This document shows, piece after piece, positions 7,931 to 15,230 of a DNA stretch of 64,000 nt (its first letter is position 1; every line of letters starts with the position of its first letter). The DNA is from Faecalibacterium prausnitzii (lineage in GTDB: Bacteria; Bacillota; Clostridia; Oscillospirales; Ruminococcaceae), in the NCBI RefSeq assembly GCF_003287405.1, contig NZ_PRLD01000009.1:1-64000 (forward strand), read 5' to 3'. The position numbers and the translations under genes are program-made. Below the pieces are notes generated by a model. It had not been told where the DNA came from. It saw nothing but the letters and a program-made list of their open reading frames with translations, and did no database searches.

Positions 7931-7975
7931 CTCTCTTAATCAGTGGGCCCAGGGTTCGAGTCCCTGGAGGTGCAC
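7931..7975 (+). tRNA. 3' half of tRNA-Lys(CTT), probable att site (right copy)
   Basis: Identical over 45 bases to the copy at 1301-1345 and here continuing into a proper CCA end (TGCACCA). Again no 5' half or D arm is present upstream. With the left copy it brackets a 6.6-kb segment carrying an integrase, an ABC exporter and a two-component system. Confidence 0.8.
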
Positions 7976-7986
7976 CACAACAACAA

Positions 7987-8029
7987 AATCCGAACTTTTT
8001 TCCGATAGGAGAAGGGTTCGGATTTTTTG
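7987..8029 (+). terminator. Intrinsic terminator after the tRNA fragment
   Basis: AATCCGAAC pairs with GTTCGGATT across a 20-base loop, followed by TTTTTG. A similar half (GGTTCGGATTTTTTG) recurs near 10847. Confidence 0.65.
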
Positions 8030-8040
8030 TATTCTTCGGA

Positions 8041-8145
8041 AAACAGGACGAATCCCTTGCTTCCATCGAAAAACGTCCTAGACCTTATCATAAGAAAGCA
8101 CGACAGACCACTGTGAGAGTGCCGTAAGGCGGAAAGGACACAAAC
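8041..8145 (+). promoter_or_regulatory. Conserved leader of DUF6061-type gene (copy 1)
   Basis: This 105-base stretch matches 31163-31268 with only about four differences, ending in the same GCCGTAAGGC mini-hairpin and a GGAAAGGAC ribosome site. It contains CTTATCATAAGAAAGC but no obvious sigma-70 promoter. Conservation as high as in the coding region suggests either recent duplication or a functional leader. Confidence 0.55.
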
Positions 8146-8397
8146 ATGAAGTACGATGAAAGAGCCTGCAAGTTCAACATGGACACCGGCTGTGTGGAAC
8201 TGCTGCTCCGGGATGGGAGAATGATCTCCATTAACTGCACTGGGGTCGAGGATGCACCGGATGTGACCATGTCGCAGAAATCAGAGTTGGATTACCTTAT
8301 CTACAATGACCCGCTGGGCTATGCGGATTTGATTCTGAACGGTGACCCGGAGAAATACTTGAAAACCGTGACCGGGAGCCATGGGTTAGAAGATTAA
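8146..8397 (+). CDS. Small DUF6061-type protein
   Basis: An 83-residue cytosolic protein of unknown function, nearly the same as the copy at 31269 and distantly like the one ending at 785. Shared features are KFNMDTGCVEL, a DG..I-[ND]-CTGVED turn, and SELDYLIYNDPLGYADLILNGDPE. No signal peptide, membrane helix or catalytic motif is visible. The start follows GGAAAGGACACAAAC. It lies immediately outside the right tRNA fragment, with a two-way terminator behind it. The family name is from memory; the role is unknown. Confidence 0.75.
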   Translation: MKYDERACKFNMDTGCVELLLRDGRMISINCTGVEDAPDVTMSQKSELDYLIYNDPLGYADLILNGDPEKYLKTVTGSHGLED

Positions 8398-8398
8398 G

Positions 8399-8440
8399 AG
8401 AAATGCCGTTCCAAAAGCAACTGGAACGGCATTTCTTATC
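8399..8440. terminator. Two-way terminator
   Basis: Perfect 14-bp stem AGAAATGCCGTTCC / GGAACGGCATTTCT with a 10-base loop, overlapping the end of the convergent merR-type gene and able to serve both strands. Confidence 0.7.
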
Positions 8441-8903
8441 TTTCGATATTCGGCATCTTCTGTCCCCGAAGCTCCTGCCGGATGGCACGGAACTGATCAG
8501 GTACATCCGCATCGGTCATCGCACCGGGAACATCCACTGTCCCAGCGGCTTTGGCGGCTTCATAGAACCAGCATTTATACTCCACGGTCTCCAGCGTATG
8601 CTGTAACTGCTGGATCTGCTGGGTGAGCACCTCCCGCTGATGCCGGAACATTTCCAGCCGGGTGTCAATGGTGTCGTCTCCCTGCATGGAAAGCTCAATA
8701 TACTGCCGGATATCCTTGATGGACATTCCGGCTTTTTTCATGCAGCGGATGACCTGCAGCCACTCGAAGTCGTTTTCCCGGAACATCCGAATGCCGCCGG
8801 AGGAACGCTCCACAAAGGGAAGTAACCCTTCTTTGTCATAGTAGCGCAGGGTGGAGGCAGGTACGCCCAGCTTTTGTGCCATTTCACCTACGGTATAGAT
8901 CAT
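8436..8903 (-). CDS. MerR-family regulator (AdhR-like)
   Basis: A 155-residue regulator: N-terminal MerR winged helix (MIYTVGEMAQKLGVPASTLRYYDKEGLLP), second wing (GGIRMF), then a long coiled-coil dimerisation helix (EVLTQQIQQLQHTLETVEYKCWFYEAA). It lacks a C-terminal ligand domain, like the aldehyde-responsive AdhR/NmlR group. ATG at 8903 is chosen because GGAGG lies eight bases upstream; a 7-codon longer frame lacks a site. It is divergent from the flavodoxin remnant and CMD-cupin gene, whose promoter carries a MerR-type dyad. It probably activates that operon. Confidence 0.85.
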   Translation of the reverse strand: MIYTVGEMAQKLGVPASTLRYYDKEGLLPFVERSSGGIRMFRENDFEWLQVIRCMKKAGMSIKDIRQYIELSMQGDDTIDTRLEMFRHQREVLTQQIQQLQHTLETVEYKCWFYEAAKAAGTVDVPGAMTDADVPDQFRAIRQELRGQKMPNIER

Positions 8904-8931
8904 CTGAAACCTCCGGTTTTTCAAAAAGCCC

Positions 8932-8962
8932 TTGACTTAAAGTACGCTTTAAGTTGTATGAT
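8932..8962 (+). promoter_or_regulatory. MerR-type promoter with 19-bp spacer and dyad operator
   Basis: TTGACT and TATGAT are 19 bp apart, the overlong spacing typical of MerR-controlled promoters. Between them lies a perfect 8-bp dyad ACTTAAAG-4-CTTTAAGT (8935-8954), closely like the CTTAAAG..CTTTAAG operator of Bacillus AdhR as I know it. Confidence 0.8.
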
Positions 8963-9020
8963 AAAATCAATCTTTATCAACATCATAATGCGGATGCACT
9001 CCGCTGTCAAGGAGGTTCCT

Positions 9021-9137
9021 ATGAGCAAGAAGGTATTGATTTTGTCTGGCAGTCCACGGAAGGGCGGTAACTCTGATATTCTATGCGATGAATTTCTGCG
9101 TGGAGCACAGGCTTACGAGATGGGGAGGAATGTATAA
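9021..9137 (+). pseudogene. Internally deleted flavodoxin-fold NAD(P)H:FMN reductase
   Basis: The 38-codon frame starts with an intact flavodoxin N-terminus including the FMN phosphate loop (LILSGSPRKGGNSD), continues to DEFLRGAQ, and then jumps to AYEMGRNV, which looks like the usual extreme C-terminus of the same family. About 140 residues in the middle are missing, yet start, ribosome site (AAGGAGGT) and stop remain. This is an in-frame deletion relic or a tiny peptide without reductase function. Its stop overlaps the next start as TAATG, keeping the operon's coupling intact. Confidence 0.7.
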
Positions 9138-9889
9138 TGGCAGTGAAACAGACCGCAGGGCGGGATGCTCTGGGCGAATTTGCGCCAAAGTTTGCAGAAC
9201 TTAACGATGAGGTACTATTCGGGCAGGTGTGGAGCCGAGAGGATAAACTCTCCCTCCGGGACCGCAGCCTTGTGACGGTGGTGGCACTGATGGCGCAGGG
9301 ACTGACGGACTCCTCGTTTCGGTATCACCTGACGGCAGCGAAAAACAACGGTATTACCCGGACTGAGATTGCAGAGATCCTGACCCATGCGGCGTTTTAT
9401 GTAGGTTGGCCCAAGGCGTGGGCGGCTTTCCGCATGGCCAAGGAAGTCTGGGCAGAGGACGCAGCAGAGGATGCCAAGGCAAAGCACCAGAGTGAAATGG
9501 TGTTCCCCATCGGTGCATCCAACGACGGTTTTGCACAATATTTCAGCGGAAAAAGCTATCTGGCACCCTTGTCCACCGCACAGGTTGGCATTTACAACGT
9601 CACCTTTGAGCCGGGCTGCCGGAACAACTGGCACATCCACCATGCCGCAAAGGGTGGCGGGCAGATCCTTGTCTGCGTGGCAGGCCGGGGCTACTATCAG
9701 GAATGGGGCAAAGCGCCGCTGGAGCTGCATCCGGGCGATGTGGTAAACATTCCCCCGGAGGTCAAGCACTGGCACGGTGCTGCACCCGATTGCTGGTTCT
9801 CTCATCTGGCAGTGGAAGTACCCGGTGAGGGCACCTCCAACGAGTGGTGCGAGCCGATGCCGGAAGAAACCTATAAGGAGTTGCAGTGA
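9137..9889 (+). CDS. Carboxymuconolactone decarboxylase-cupin fusion
   Basis: A 250-residue two-domain protein. Residues about 25-105 are a carboxymuconolactone decarboxylase (AhpD-like) helical domain (LSLRDRSLVTVVALMAQG, THAAFYVGWPKAW) without the CxxC pair of peroxidatic AhpD. Residues about 130-245 are a cupin with metal-ligand pattern HIHHAAKGGGQ and HPGDVVNIPPEVKHWHG. Fusions of this kind occur in MerR-regulated aldehyde/quinone stress operons; B. subtilis AdhR controls a CMD gene, yraC. Here it follows the deleted flavodoxin and is expected to use the MerR promoter at 8932. Substrate unknown. Confidence 0.85.
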   Translation: MAVKQTAGRDALGEFAPKFAELNDEVLFGQVWSREDKLSLRDRSLVTVVALMAQGLTDSSFRYHLTAAKNNGITRTEIAEILTHAAFYVGWPKAWAAFRMAKEVWAEDAAEDAKAKHQSEMVFPIGASNDGFAQYFSGKSYLAPLSTAQVGIYNVTFEPGCRNNWHIHHAAKGGGQILVCVAGRGYYQEWGKAPLELHPGDVVNIPPEVKHWHGAAPDCWFSHLAVEVPGEGTSNEWCEPMPEETYKELQ

Positions 9890-9920
9890 TGCGGTTTGAT
9901 GTACACCCAACCATGATGAA

Positions 9921-10022
9921 ACAAAAATAGGGTGCGCCCCTGCGGACGCACCCTGAAAAATCCACATACGACAGAGATATGTACAACAGGGCGTTCCCCG
10001 TCGGGATCGCTCTGTTTTCTCT
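9921..10022 (+). repeat. Intergenic repeat family A, copy 1
   Basis: Begins with a GGGTGCG/CGCACCC hairpin, then GAAAAATCCACATACGA, then CAGGGCGTTCCCCGTC and CTCTGTTTTCTCT. Copy 2 lies at 19511-19617 and a partial copy 3 at 36546-36612. All three sit right behind a gene's stop codon; the first hairpin probably acts as terminator. Confidence 0.7.
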
Positions 10023-10028
10023 ATAGTG

Positions 10029-10061
10029 GGAGGAATTGTGTCAAATTGACACAATTCCTCC
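10029..10061. promoter_or_regulatory. 33-bp palindrome, probable operator
   Basis: Perfect 16-bp arms GGAGGAATTGTGTCAA / TTGACACAATTCCTCC around a single A. Size and symmetry suit a homodimeric regulator such as MarR/TetR type. It lies just upstream of the UbiX-tail/LpdD-like remnant, and may be the old operator of that operon. Confidence 0.5.
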
Positions 10062-10100
10062 TCGTCCGTTTTAAGCAGGGTTTGGGGTGGGACCGCATTT

Positions 10101-10373
10101 GCAAAGCGTAACCTGCTTTTGCGAACCGCAGACTGTATGCTGAAAGAGCGCCGCAAGCTGGTGTTGGTGTCACGGGAAAGCCCACTGTCCACCCTGCATC
10201 TGGAAAACCTGTGTAAAGCCAGTCAGTACGGTGCAGTCATCCTGCCGCCCATGCAGACCTACTATAACCATCCGGCATCTGTTGCGGATATGCCCCGTCA
10301 CACCGTCAACCGGATCCTGAGTCAGTTTGATCTGGACGAGGAAAGCTATGAGTGGGAGGGCATGAATCCATGA
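10101..10373 (+). pseudogene. C-terminal fragment of UbiX-like flavin prenyltransferase
   Basis: About 90 codons matching the C-terminal half of UbiX/Pad1/LpdB proteins, which attach a dimethylallyl group to FMN to make the cofactor of UbiD decarboxylases: NLLLRTAD..LKERRKLVLVSRESPLSTLHLEN, then GAVILPPMQTYYNHP. The N-terminal FMN-binding half is absent and no ribosome site precedes the frame. The stop overlaps the next gene as ATGA. The UbiD-type decarboxylase that normally follows ubiX in such operons is missing as well. Confidence 0.7.
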
Positions 10374-10720
10374 AACATTTTACCCATGAGCAGATGTTCC
10401 GTGGAAAACCCATCACGGCAGAAATCACAGTGACAGACTGCGGGGTGCAGGTTGGTCTGTATGGCGGCGACAAGCCCCATATCGGAGCGGTTGGAATCGC
10501 AGCCCCGGATGGAAATATCACTGTTACGCAGTTTGAGGGACACAAGGAAGGAATCCTTTGTCAGCACTGGTGTGAAGAACTGTTTAAGGCTGTGAATTGT
10601 CCGGTTGTCGTGTCAGCGGGAATACACTATGATAATGCCAGCAAAGAAGAAATTTTGCAGGTGGTGGAGATCAGCAACGTACTTTTAGGGATTGGAATCC
10701 GAAAGCTACAATCTATATAA
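10370..10720 (+). CDS. LpdD/VdcD-like prenylated-flavin chaperone domain protein
   Basis: A 116-residue protein resembling the small D subunit (VdcD/LpdD) of hydroxyarylic acid decarboxylase operons, ending with a VVVSAGIHYDNASKEEILQVVE segment typical of the group. Coupled by ATGA to the UbiX fragment; GGGAGGG lies upstream. In intact operons the order is B (UbiX), C (UbiD) and D; here B is broken and C absent, so this gene may be a leftover with no partner, or may serve a UbiD encoded elsewhere. The family assignment is moderate. Confidence 0.65.
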   Translation: MKHFTHEQMFRGKPITAEITVTDCGVQVGLYGGDKPHIGAVGIAAPDGNITVTQFEGHKEGILCQHWCEELFKAVNCPVVVSAGIHYDNASKEEILQVVEISNVLLGIGIRKLQSI

Positions 10721-10761
10721 TAATTTCAAAATGTTCTTTCAGGTGCTTGCGTATAGGGTAT

Positions 10762-10836
10762 ATGCTTGCCACCAAGCCGTTCTGCGGCTACTGTGGGGCG
10801 CTGATGTTTGGCGAAAGCGACGGAAGTTGCATCCGA
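10762..10836 (+). pseudogene. Fragment of a large serine recombinase (zinc-ribbon part)
   Basis: Some 25 codons read ATKPFCGYCGALMFGESDGSC, matching the CGYCGxxM zinc-ribbon of transposon-type large serine recombinases (normally K-L-F-C-G-x-C-G). Nothing else of the protein remains on either side. A footprint of a lost mobile element. Confidence 0.5.
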
Positions 10837-10907
10837 GGAAAATGGTTCGGATTTTTTGTTTTCTTTGGAAACGAGAACAATGGATCTTCCCATAAAATCG
10901 TATTGAA

Positions 10908-10955
10908 AAAACACCGCCCATCTGCGTAATCAAACGCAGGTGGGCGGCGTTTTGC
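10908..10955 (-). terminator. Terminator of the MATE/cytidylate-kinase-like operon
   Basis: On the minus strand a 13-bp stem (CGCCCACCTGCGT / ACGCAGATGGGCG) is followed by GTTTTTTC. Confidence 0.75.
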
Positions 10956-10988
10956 GCTATCGGCTCAGAGACTGCCGGAAATTACAGC

Positions 10989-11567
10989 TTATGAAAGACT
11001 TTCAATGATCTCCGCACTCTTTTCAATGCCGATGACCCCGCTATCCAGCGCGACATGATAGTTAGCGGCATCGCCCCATTTCATATCGGTATAGAAGCGG
11101 TAATAGGCGGCACGGCGTTTATCTTTTTCCTTCAGTCGGGCTTCGGGAGATTTCTCCCGCTCCCCGTAGACCCGCACGATGCGGTCAGCCCGGAACTTCA
11201 TGTCCGCGTGGACAAAGACTTTCAGGCAGTCGGTGCGGTCCTGTAGGATAAAATCGGCGCAGCGTCCCACGATGACGCAAGGCTCCTTTTCCGCCAGCTC
11301 CCGGATGATCCGGTACTGCAGCTTCCAGAGCAGGTCCTCGTTGGTGGGGCCAAAGCTGCGGTCGGTGAAGGCAGAGGCGAGGAAGCCGCCGGGGGTGTAC
11401 TCTCCGGCCTCCTTGACGTAGCTTTCGTCAAAGCCGCTTTCAGCAGCCAGTTTCTGGATCAGTTCAGCGTCGTAGCACCGGATGCCCAGATGTTCTGCCA
11501 CCAGCTTGCCGATGGTTCTGCCGCCGCTGCCAAACTCGCGGCTGATGGTGATGATGCGTTTTTCCAT
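10989..11567 (-). CDS. Cytidylate kinase-like family protein
   Basis: A 192-residue P-loop protein beginning KRIITISREFGSGGRTIGKLVAEHLG, the hallmark of the cytidylate kinase-like group (PF13189 as I recall), with later VIVGRCADFIL and an Arg-rich lid (ARLKEKDKRRAAYYRFYT). The substrate of this group is uncertain; canonical CMK phosphorylates CMP. Its start overlaps the stop of the MATE transporter (TAATG), so the two are co-expressed, as seen for this pair in other Firmicutes. A terminator follows. Confidence 0.85.
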   Translation of the reverse strand: MEKRIITISREFGSGGRTIGKLVAEHLGIRCYDAELIQKLAAESGFDESYVKEAGEYTPGGFLASAFTDRSFGPTNEDLLWKLQYRIIRELAEKEPCVIVGRCADFILQDRTDCLKVFVHADMKFRADRIVRVYGEREKSPEARLKEKDKRRAAYYRFYTDMKWGDAANYHVALDSGVIGIEKSAEIIESLS

Positions 11568-12967
11568 TAGACTTCTCCTTTCGTGCTCAGTTCACGGTAG
11601 GTTTTGCAGATCAGATAGCCTGCAATCAGGAAGGTGAGGATATCCGACATGGGCATGGAGTACAGCACACCGTCCAGCCCGAAGAACCGGGGCAGCAGCA
11701 GGGCAAAGCCCACGCCGAACACCACCTCACGCACCATGGACAGGGCGGTGGATTCCGCTGCCTTGCCCATGGCCTGCAAAAAGATGAAGCACGCCTTATT
11801 GACACAAGCAAGAATGATCATGCACAGGTAGATGCGGAAGGACTTCACGGCAAAATCGGTGTAGTAAACGCTCTCGTTGGCGGCACCGAACAGGGCGATG
11901 AGCTGCCGGGGAAGCAGCTCCACCAACACCAGTGCAACGGCACCCACGGTGGCTTCTGCCAGCAGCAGTTTCGTGAACAGCTCCTTCACACGGGTGGGCT
12001 TTTTGGCGCCCATGTTGAAGCCCACCACGGGGATGCAGCCAGCCGCCATGCCCACCACGATGGAGATGACGATTTGGAAGAACTTCATCACGATGCCAAC
12101 AACTGCCATAGGGATCTGGGCGTACTGCTCCTGCCCGAACACGGCATCCAGTGCGCCGTATTTGCGGATCATGTTGTTGATGGCTGCCATTGCCGCTACA
12201 AGGCTGATCTGGGATAGAAAGCTGGTCATGCCAAGGGTCAGGGTACGGCCGCAGATGGAGCCCTTCAGCCGGTAGTCGCTCTTTTCAGGGCGAATGATCT
12301 TCATGTGCAGCAGATACCACACTGCCAGCGCTGCCGTGACCAGCTGACCGATGACGGTAGCCACTGCCGCGCCCATCATGCCCCAGCGGAAGCTGAAAAT
12401 GAAAACAGGGTCCAGAATGATGTTCAGCACCGCACCCGCAAGAGTGGAGATCATGGCAAACCGGGGATTGCCATCCGCGCGGATAATGGGGTTCATGGTC
12501 TGCCCGAACATATAAAAGGGCACGCCCAGCGTGATATAGAAGAAATATTCCTGCGAGTGGTGATAGGTCTCGGCGTTCACCGTTCCGCCGAACAGGGCGA
12601 GAATGGTATCCGCAAAAACCAGATAGAGAGCCGCCAGCACAATGCTGCTGACCAGACACATCACCACTGCGTTGCCGACGCTCCGCTTTGCCTTGAGAAC
12701 TTCGTTCTGACCAAGGCTGATGCTGACGAAAGCGCAGCAGCCGTCACCGATCATCACCGCAATAGCCAGCGCCACCACCGTCAGCGGGAACACAACGGTG
12801 TTGGCGGCGTTGCCGTAGGAGCCCAGATAGCTGGCGTTTGCAATAAAGATCTGGTCCACGATGTTGTACAACGCGCCCACCAGCAGTGAAATAATGCACG
12901 GGATCGCGTATTTCCGCATCAGCTTGCCGATGCGTTCCGTGCCGAGGAACTGATTGGAACTTTCCAT
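11567..12967 (-). CDS. MATE-family multidrug/cation antiporter
   Basis: A 466-residue, 12-helix exporter (ISLLVGALYNIVDQIFIANA in helix 1, the internal repeat IPVVGFNMGAKK in the second half). MATE proteins pump cationic drugs or metabolites out in exchange for Na+ or H+. ATG at 12967 preceded by AAAGGTGA is preferred over an upstream TTG with no site. First gene of a two-gene operon with the cytidylate kinase-like protein. Substrate unknown. Confidence 0.9.
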   Translation of the reverse strand: MESSNQFLGTERIGKLMRKYAIPCIISLLVGALYNIVDQIFIANASYLGSYGNAANTVVFPLTVVALAIAVMIGDGCCAFVSISLGQNEVLKAKRSVGNAVVMCLVSSIVLAALYLVFADTILALFGGTVNAETYHHSQEYFFYITLGVPFYMFGQTMNPIIRADGNPRFAMISTLAGAVLNIILDPVFIFSFRWGMMGAAVATVIGQLVTAALAVWYLLHMKIIRPEKSDYRLKGSICGRTLTLGMTSFLSQISLVAAMAAINNMIRKYGALDAVFGQEQYAQIPMAVVGIVMKFFQIVISIVVGMAAGCIPVVGFNMGAKKPTRVKELFTKLLLAEATVGAVALVLVELLPRQLIALFGAANESVYYTDFAVKSFRIYLCMIILACVNKACFIFLQAMGKAAESTALSMVREVVFGVGFALLLPRFFGLDGVLYSMPMSDILTFLIAGYLICKTYRELSTKGEV

Positions 12968-13003
12968 GGGATTCACCTTTACCTTTCCATTTTGGGGCAA
13001 ACA

Positions 13004-13100
13004 TTGCAGTTTGCGCTTTCAATGCCCGGACAACATCCGCAAACTGCATATCGCAAATATGCAGTTTTGTAAGTCATTTCTGCAAAAAATTGCGATAAAA
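13004..13100. repeat. Structured intergenic repeat family B, copy 1
   Basis: Matches 48305-48400. It contains nested inverted repeats: GCAGTTTGCG / CGCAAACTGC and TATCGCAA / TTGCGATA, plus GCATAT..ATATGC. Located in the divergent gap between the MATE exporter and the CarD-like gene. Confidence 0.7.
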
Positions 13101-13367
13101 AAACGGGCAGCCCTTATGCAACCGGTTTTACGCATGAGTGCTACTCGTTGTACGAAATTATTATAGCCTGCCCGCCGGGAATTTGCAAAGGCAATTTTGC
13201 ACAAGAATTGTACTGGGCATTCTGCGCAGATTGCACGAGGCAAACTTTGTGGAAGATGCCCTTTGAAGCCAGCCGCCCGGCCGTGGTACAATATTGTAGA
13301 GAACGAAAGTACGCTGGAAGGTCTGTTTTTTTGCAATCCTTCCATACAAGGAAACGAGGAAAATACC

Positions 13368-13871
13368 ATGTCACGGTTTCAGGCGGGAGCGCTGGTGGTT
13401 TACGGAAATCTGGGAGTGCACGAGGTGGAAGGGGTCGGGCTGCGGCGCTTTTGCGATGAGTCTGCCAGAGAGTATTACACCCTCCGGCCCTATTTTTCGG
13501 ATTCCCACGACCGCAGCTATATCCCCACGGAAAAGGAAGCGGCGCTGCGCCCAGTGACCCCGGCACAGCAGGCAGAAGCCGACCTTGCACGCATCAAAGC
13601 GGAGAAGCTGGCTATCCCGGCGGGGGTACAGACAGCGCTGGCAGAACACTATCAGGCGCTGCTGCACACCAATGATTTTTACCAGTACCTGACCCTGTTC
13701 AAGGAGCTGGGGCAAAAACAGACCCAGCAGCAAAGCCGCGGCCGAAAGATCAACGCTATGGATACCTACTTTTACCAGATGGTAGAGCGTGTCCTGCGGG
13801 AGGAGCTGGCGGTGGCGTTTGGGGAATCGCAGCAGGAAGCCGGCAGACGGCTGCTGGAGGTTTTGCGCTAA
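13368..13871 (+). CDS. CarD-like transcriptional regulator
   Basis: A 167-residue protein with an N-terminal CarD/TRCF RNA-polymerase-interacting Tudor-like fold (FQAGALVVYGNLGVHEVEGV, YYTLRPYF) and an all-helical C-terminal half (LARIKAEKLAIPAGVQ... ALREELAV). CarD proteins bind the RNAP beta subunit and stabilise open complexes at promoters. The ATG follows GGAAACGAGGAAAATACC. It stands alone between divergent and terminator-bounded genes. Confidence 0.85.
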   Translation: MSRFQAGALVVYGNLGVHEVEGVGLRRFCDESAREYYTLRPYFSDSHDRSYIPTEKEAALRPVTPAQQAEADLARIKAEKLAIPAGVQTALAEHYQALLHTNDFYQYLTLFKELGQKQTQQQSRGRKINAMDTYFYQMVERVLREELAVAFGESQQEAGRRLLEVLR

Positions 13872-13895
13872 AGCCGCATGGTGATTTTTACCAAC

Positions 13896-13943
13896 AAATG
13901 CAAGGGCTCTTTTTGTGAAGAATCGCCTTTGCATTTATTTTTT
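13896..13943 (+). terminator. Terminator after the CarD-like gene
   Basis: AAATGCAAGG pairs with CCTTTGCATTT across a 20-base loop, followed by ATTTTTTGCATTTT. Confidence 0.7.
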
Positions 13944-14111
13944 GCATTTTTTATCGTATATTTTAAAATTCGATCCTATCCTTTTTGGTGCGGATATAAA
14001 TCGGAGCAACTTTGTAGGAATTAACAAAGCATGGCAGTTTGCCATGAAAAACCTTCGTGCGAGTTTGCCACTTGAAACCCATCGATGCCTTATGATATAA
14101 TCCCTTCAACA

Positions 14112-14170
14112 GAACGCGCTGTGTGTGAACACGTAAGACCAGTTTCTTCACACGCAGGCGTTCTCTTTTT
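14112..14170 (+). terminator. Hairpin with T-run upstream of siderophore operon
   Basis: GAACGC..TGTGTGAA pairs with TTCACACG..GCGTTC, followed by TCTTTTTATTTTT. It lies in the 345-base gap before the ABC operon and may terminate readthrough or act as an attenuator. The rest of the gap, 13944-14111, shows no gene. Confidence 0.55.
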
Positions 14171-14184
14171 ATTTTTAAAAAAAG

Positions 14185-14198
14185 TTAGTTTACACTAA
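14185..14198 (+). promoter_or_regulatory. DtxR-like iron box
   Basis: TTAGTTTACACTAA is an inverted repeat TTAGT-4-ACTAA just before the ribosome site of the siderophore permease gene. It resembles the TTAG..CTAA boxes at 43603 and 43543 and the DtxR/IdeR consensus. Suggests metal-dependent repression. Confidence 0.45.
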
Positions 14199-14216
14199 TC
14201 TCGAGGAGGGCTTTTC

Positions 14217-15230
14217 ATTCGTAATCATCGTTCCACTGTTTTTCTCGGCGTTCTGCTGATGATTCTTTCGGTTTGTTCTTTGTTTGTCGGGGTGCTGGAC
14301 ATCCGGCCTTCTGACCTGCTTACAGGCAGCGTGGAAACATGGGAGATCTTTCTGATCTCCCGCCTGCCGCGTCTGCTTGCCATCCTCTGCACAGGCATCG
14401 GCATGAGTGTGGCGGGGCTTATCATGCAGCAGCTCTGTATGAACAAGTTTGTTTCGCCCACCACAGGCGCAACGATCTCTTCTGCGCAGTTTGGCATTCT
14501 GCTGGCACTGCTGTTTGCACCGGGTTCTACCCTGTGGGGACGTGCTGCCTTTTCCTTCGTTTGTGCTGTTCTGGGTACATGGGTCTTTGTCTGGTTCATC
14601 CAGCGCATCCAGTTCAAGGATGTTGTCATGGTCCCGCTGGTCGGCATCATGTTCTCCAACATCGTAATGGGCGTTACCAATTATCTTGCCTACAAATATG
14701 AAATGACACAGGCTCTTTCCAGCTGGCTGGTCGGTCATTTTTCCACCGTCATTCGTGGGCGGTATGAGCTTGTCTGGCTGACGGTGCCGCTGGTGGTTCT
14801 GGCATTTGTATTTGCCAACCACTTCAATATCGTGGGTATGGGAAAGGATTTTTCTCAGAACCTCGGCGTTCCGTATGATCTGGTACTGTTTATAGGTCTG
14901 ACCATTGCTGCCATGATCACGGCATCCGTTGTTGTCGTGGTCGGCTCGATCTCCTACATCGGTCTCATCGTGCCCAATATCGTAGCAATGTTCAAGGGTG
15001 ATCAGATCCGCGGAACGCTGGTGGATACCGCTCTGTTTGGCGCTGTGTTCGTGCTGGTCTGCGATATGATCGGACGGGTTGTGATCTATCCCTACGAGCT
15101 GCCCATCGAGCTGATCGTTGGCGTTATCGGCAGTATCCTGTTTGTCGGGCTGCTGTTGTATCGGCTTCGGCATGGACGCAAGGCAGTCCGGCGGGACAAA
15201 GCTGCCAAGAAAACCGGAGGTGCAGCATGA
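14217..15230 (+). CDS. FecCD-type siderophore permease (YclN-like), apparent ATT start
   Basis: A roughly 337-residue inner-membrane permease of the FecCD/BtuC family for ferric siderophore import (RLPRLLAILCTGIGMSVAGLIMQQ, SYIGLIVPNIVAMF). First gene of a four-gene operon in the order permease-permease-ATPase-lipoprotein, the same as yclNOPQ (petrobactin) in Bacillus. The only well-spaced ribosome site, GAGGAGGG, is six bases before an ATT codon; starting there gives an N-terminus (RNHRSTVFLGVLL) of normal family length. The first ATG is 14 codons later, without a site. Stop overlaps the next start. Confidence 0.85.
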   Translation: MRNHRSTVFLGVLLMILSVCSLFVGVLDIRPSDLLTGSVETWEIFLISRLPRLLAILCTGIGMSVAGLIMQQLCMNKFVSPTTGATISSAQFGILLALLFAPGSTLWGRAAFSFVCAVLGTWVFVWFIQRIQFKDVVMVPLVGIMFSNIVMGVTNYLAYKYEMTQALSSWLVGHFSTVIRGRYELVWLTVPLVVLAFVFANHFNIVGMGKDFSQNLGVPYDLVLFIGLTIAAMITASVVVVVGSISYIGLIVPNIVAMFKGDQIRGTLVDTALFGAVFVLVCDMIGRVVIYPYELPIELIVGVIGSILFVGLLLYRLRHGRKAVRRDKAAKKTGGAA

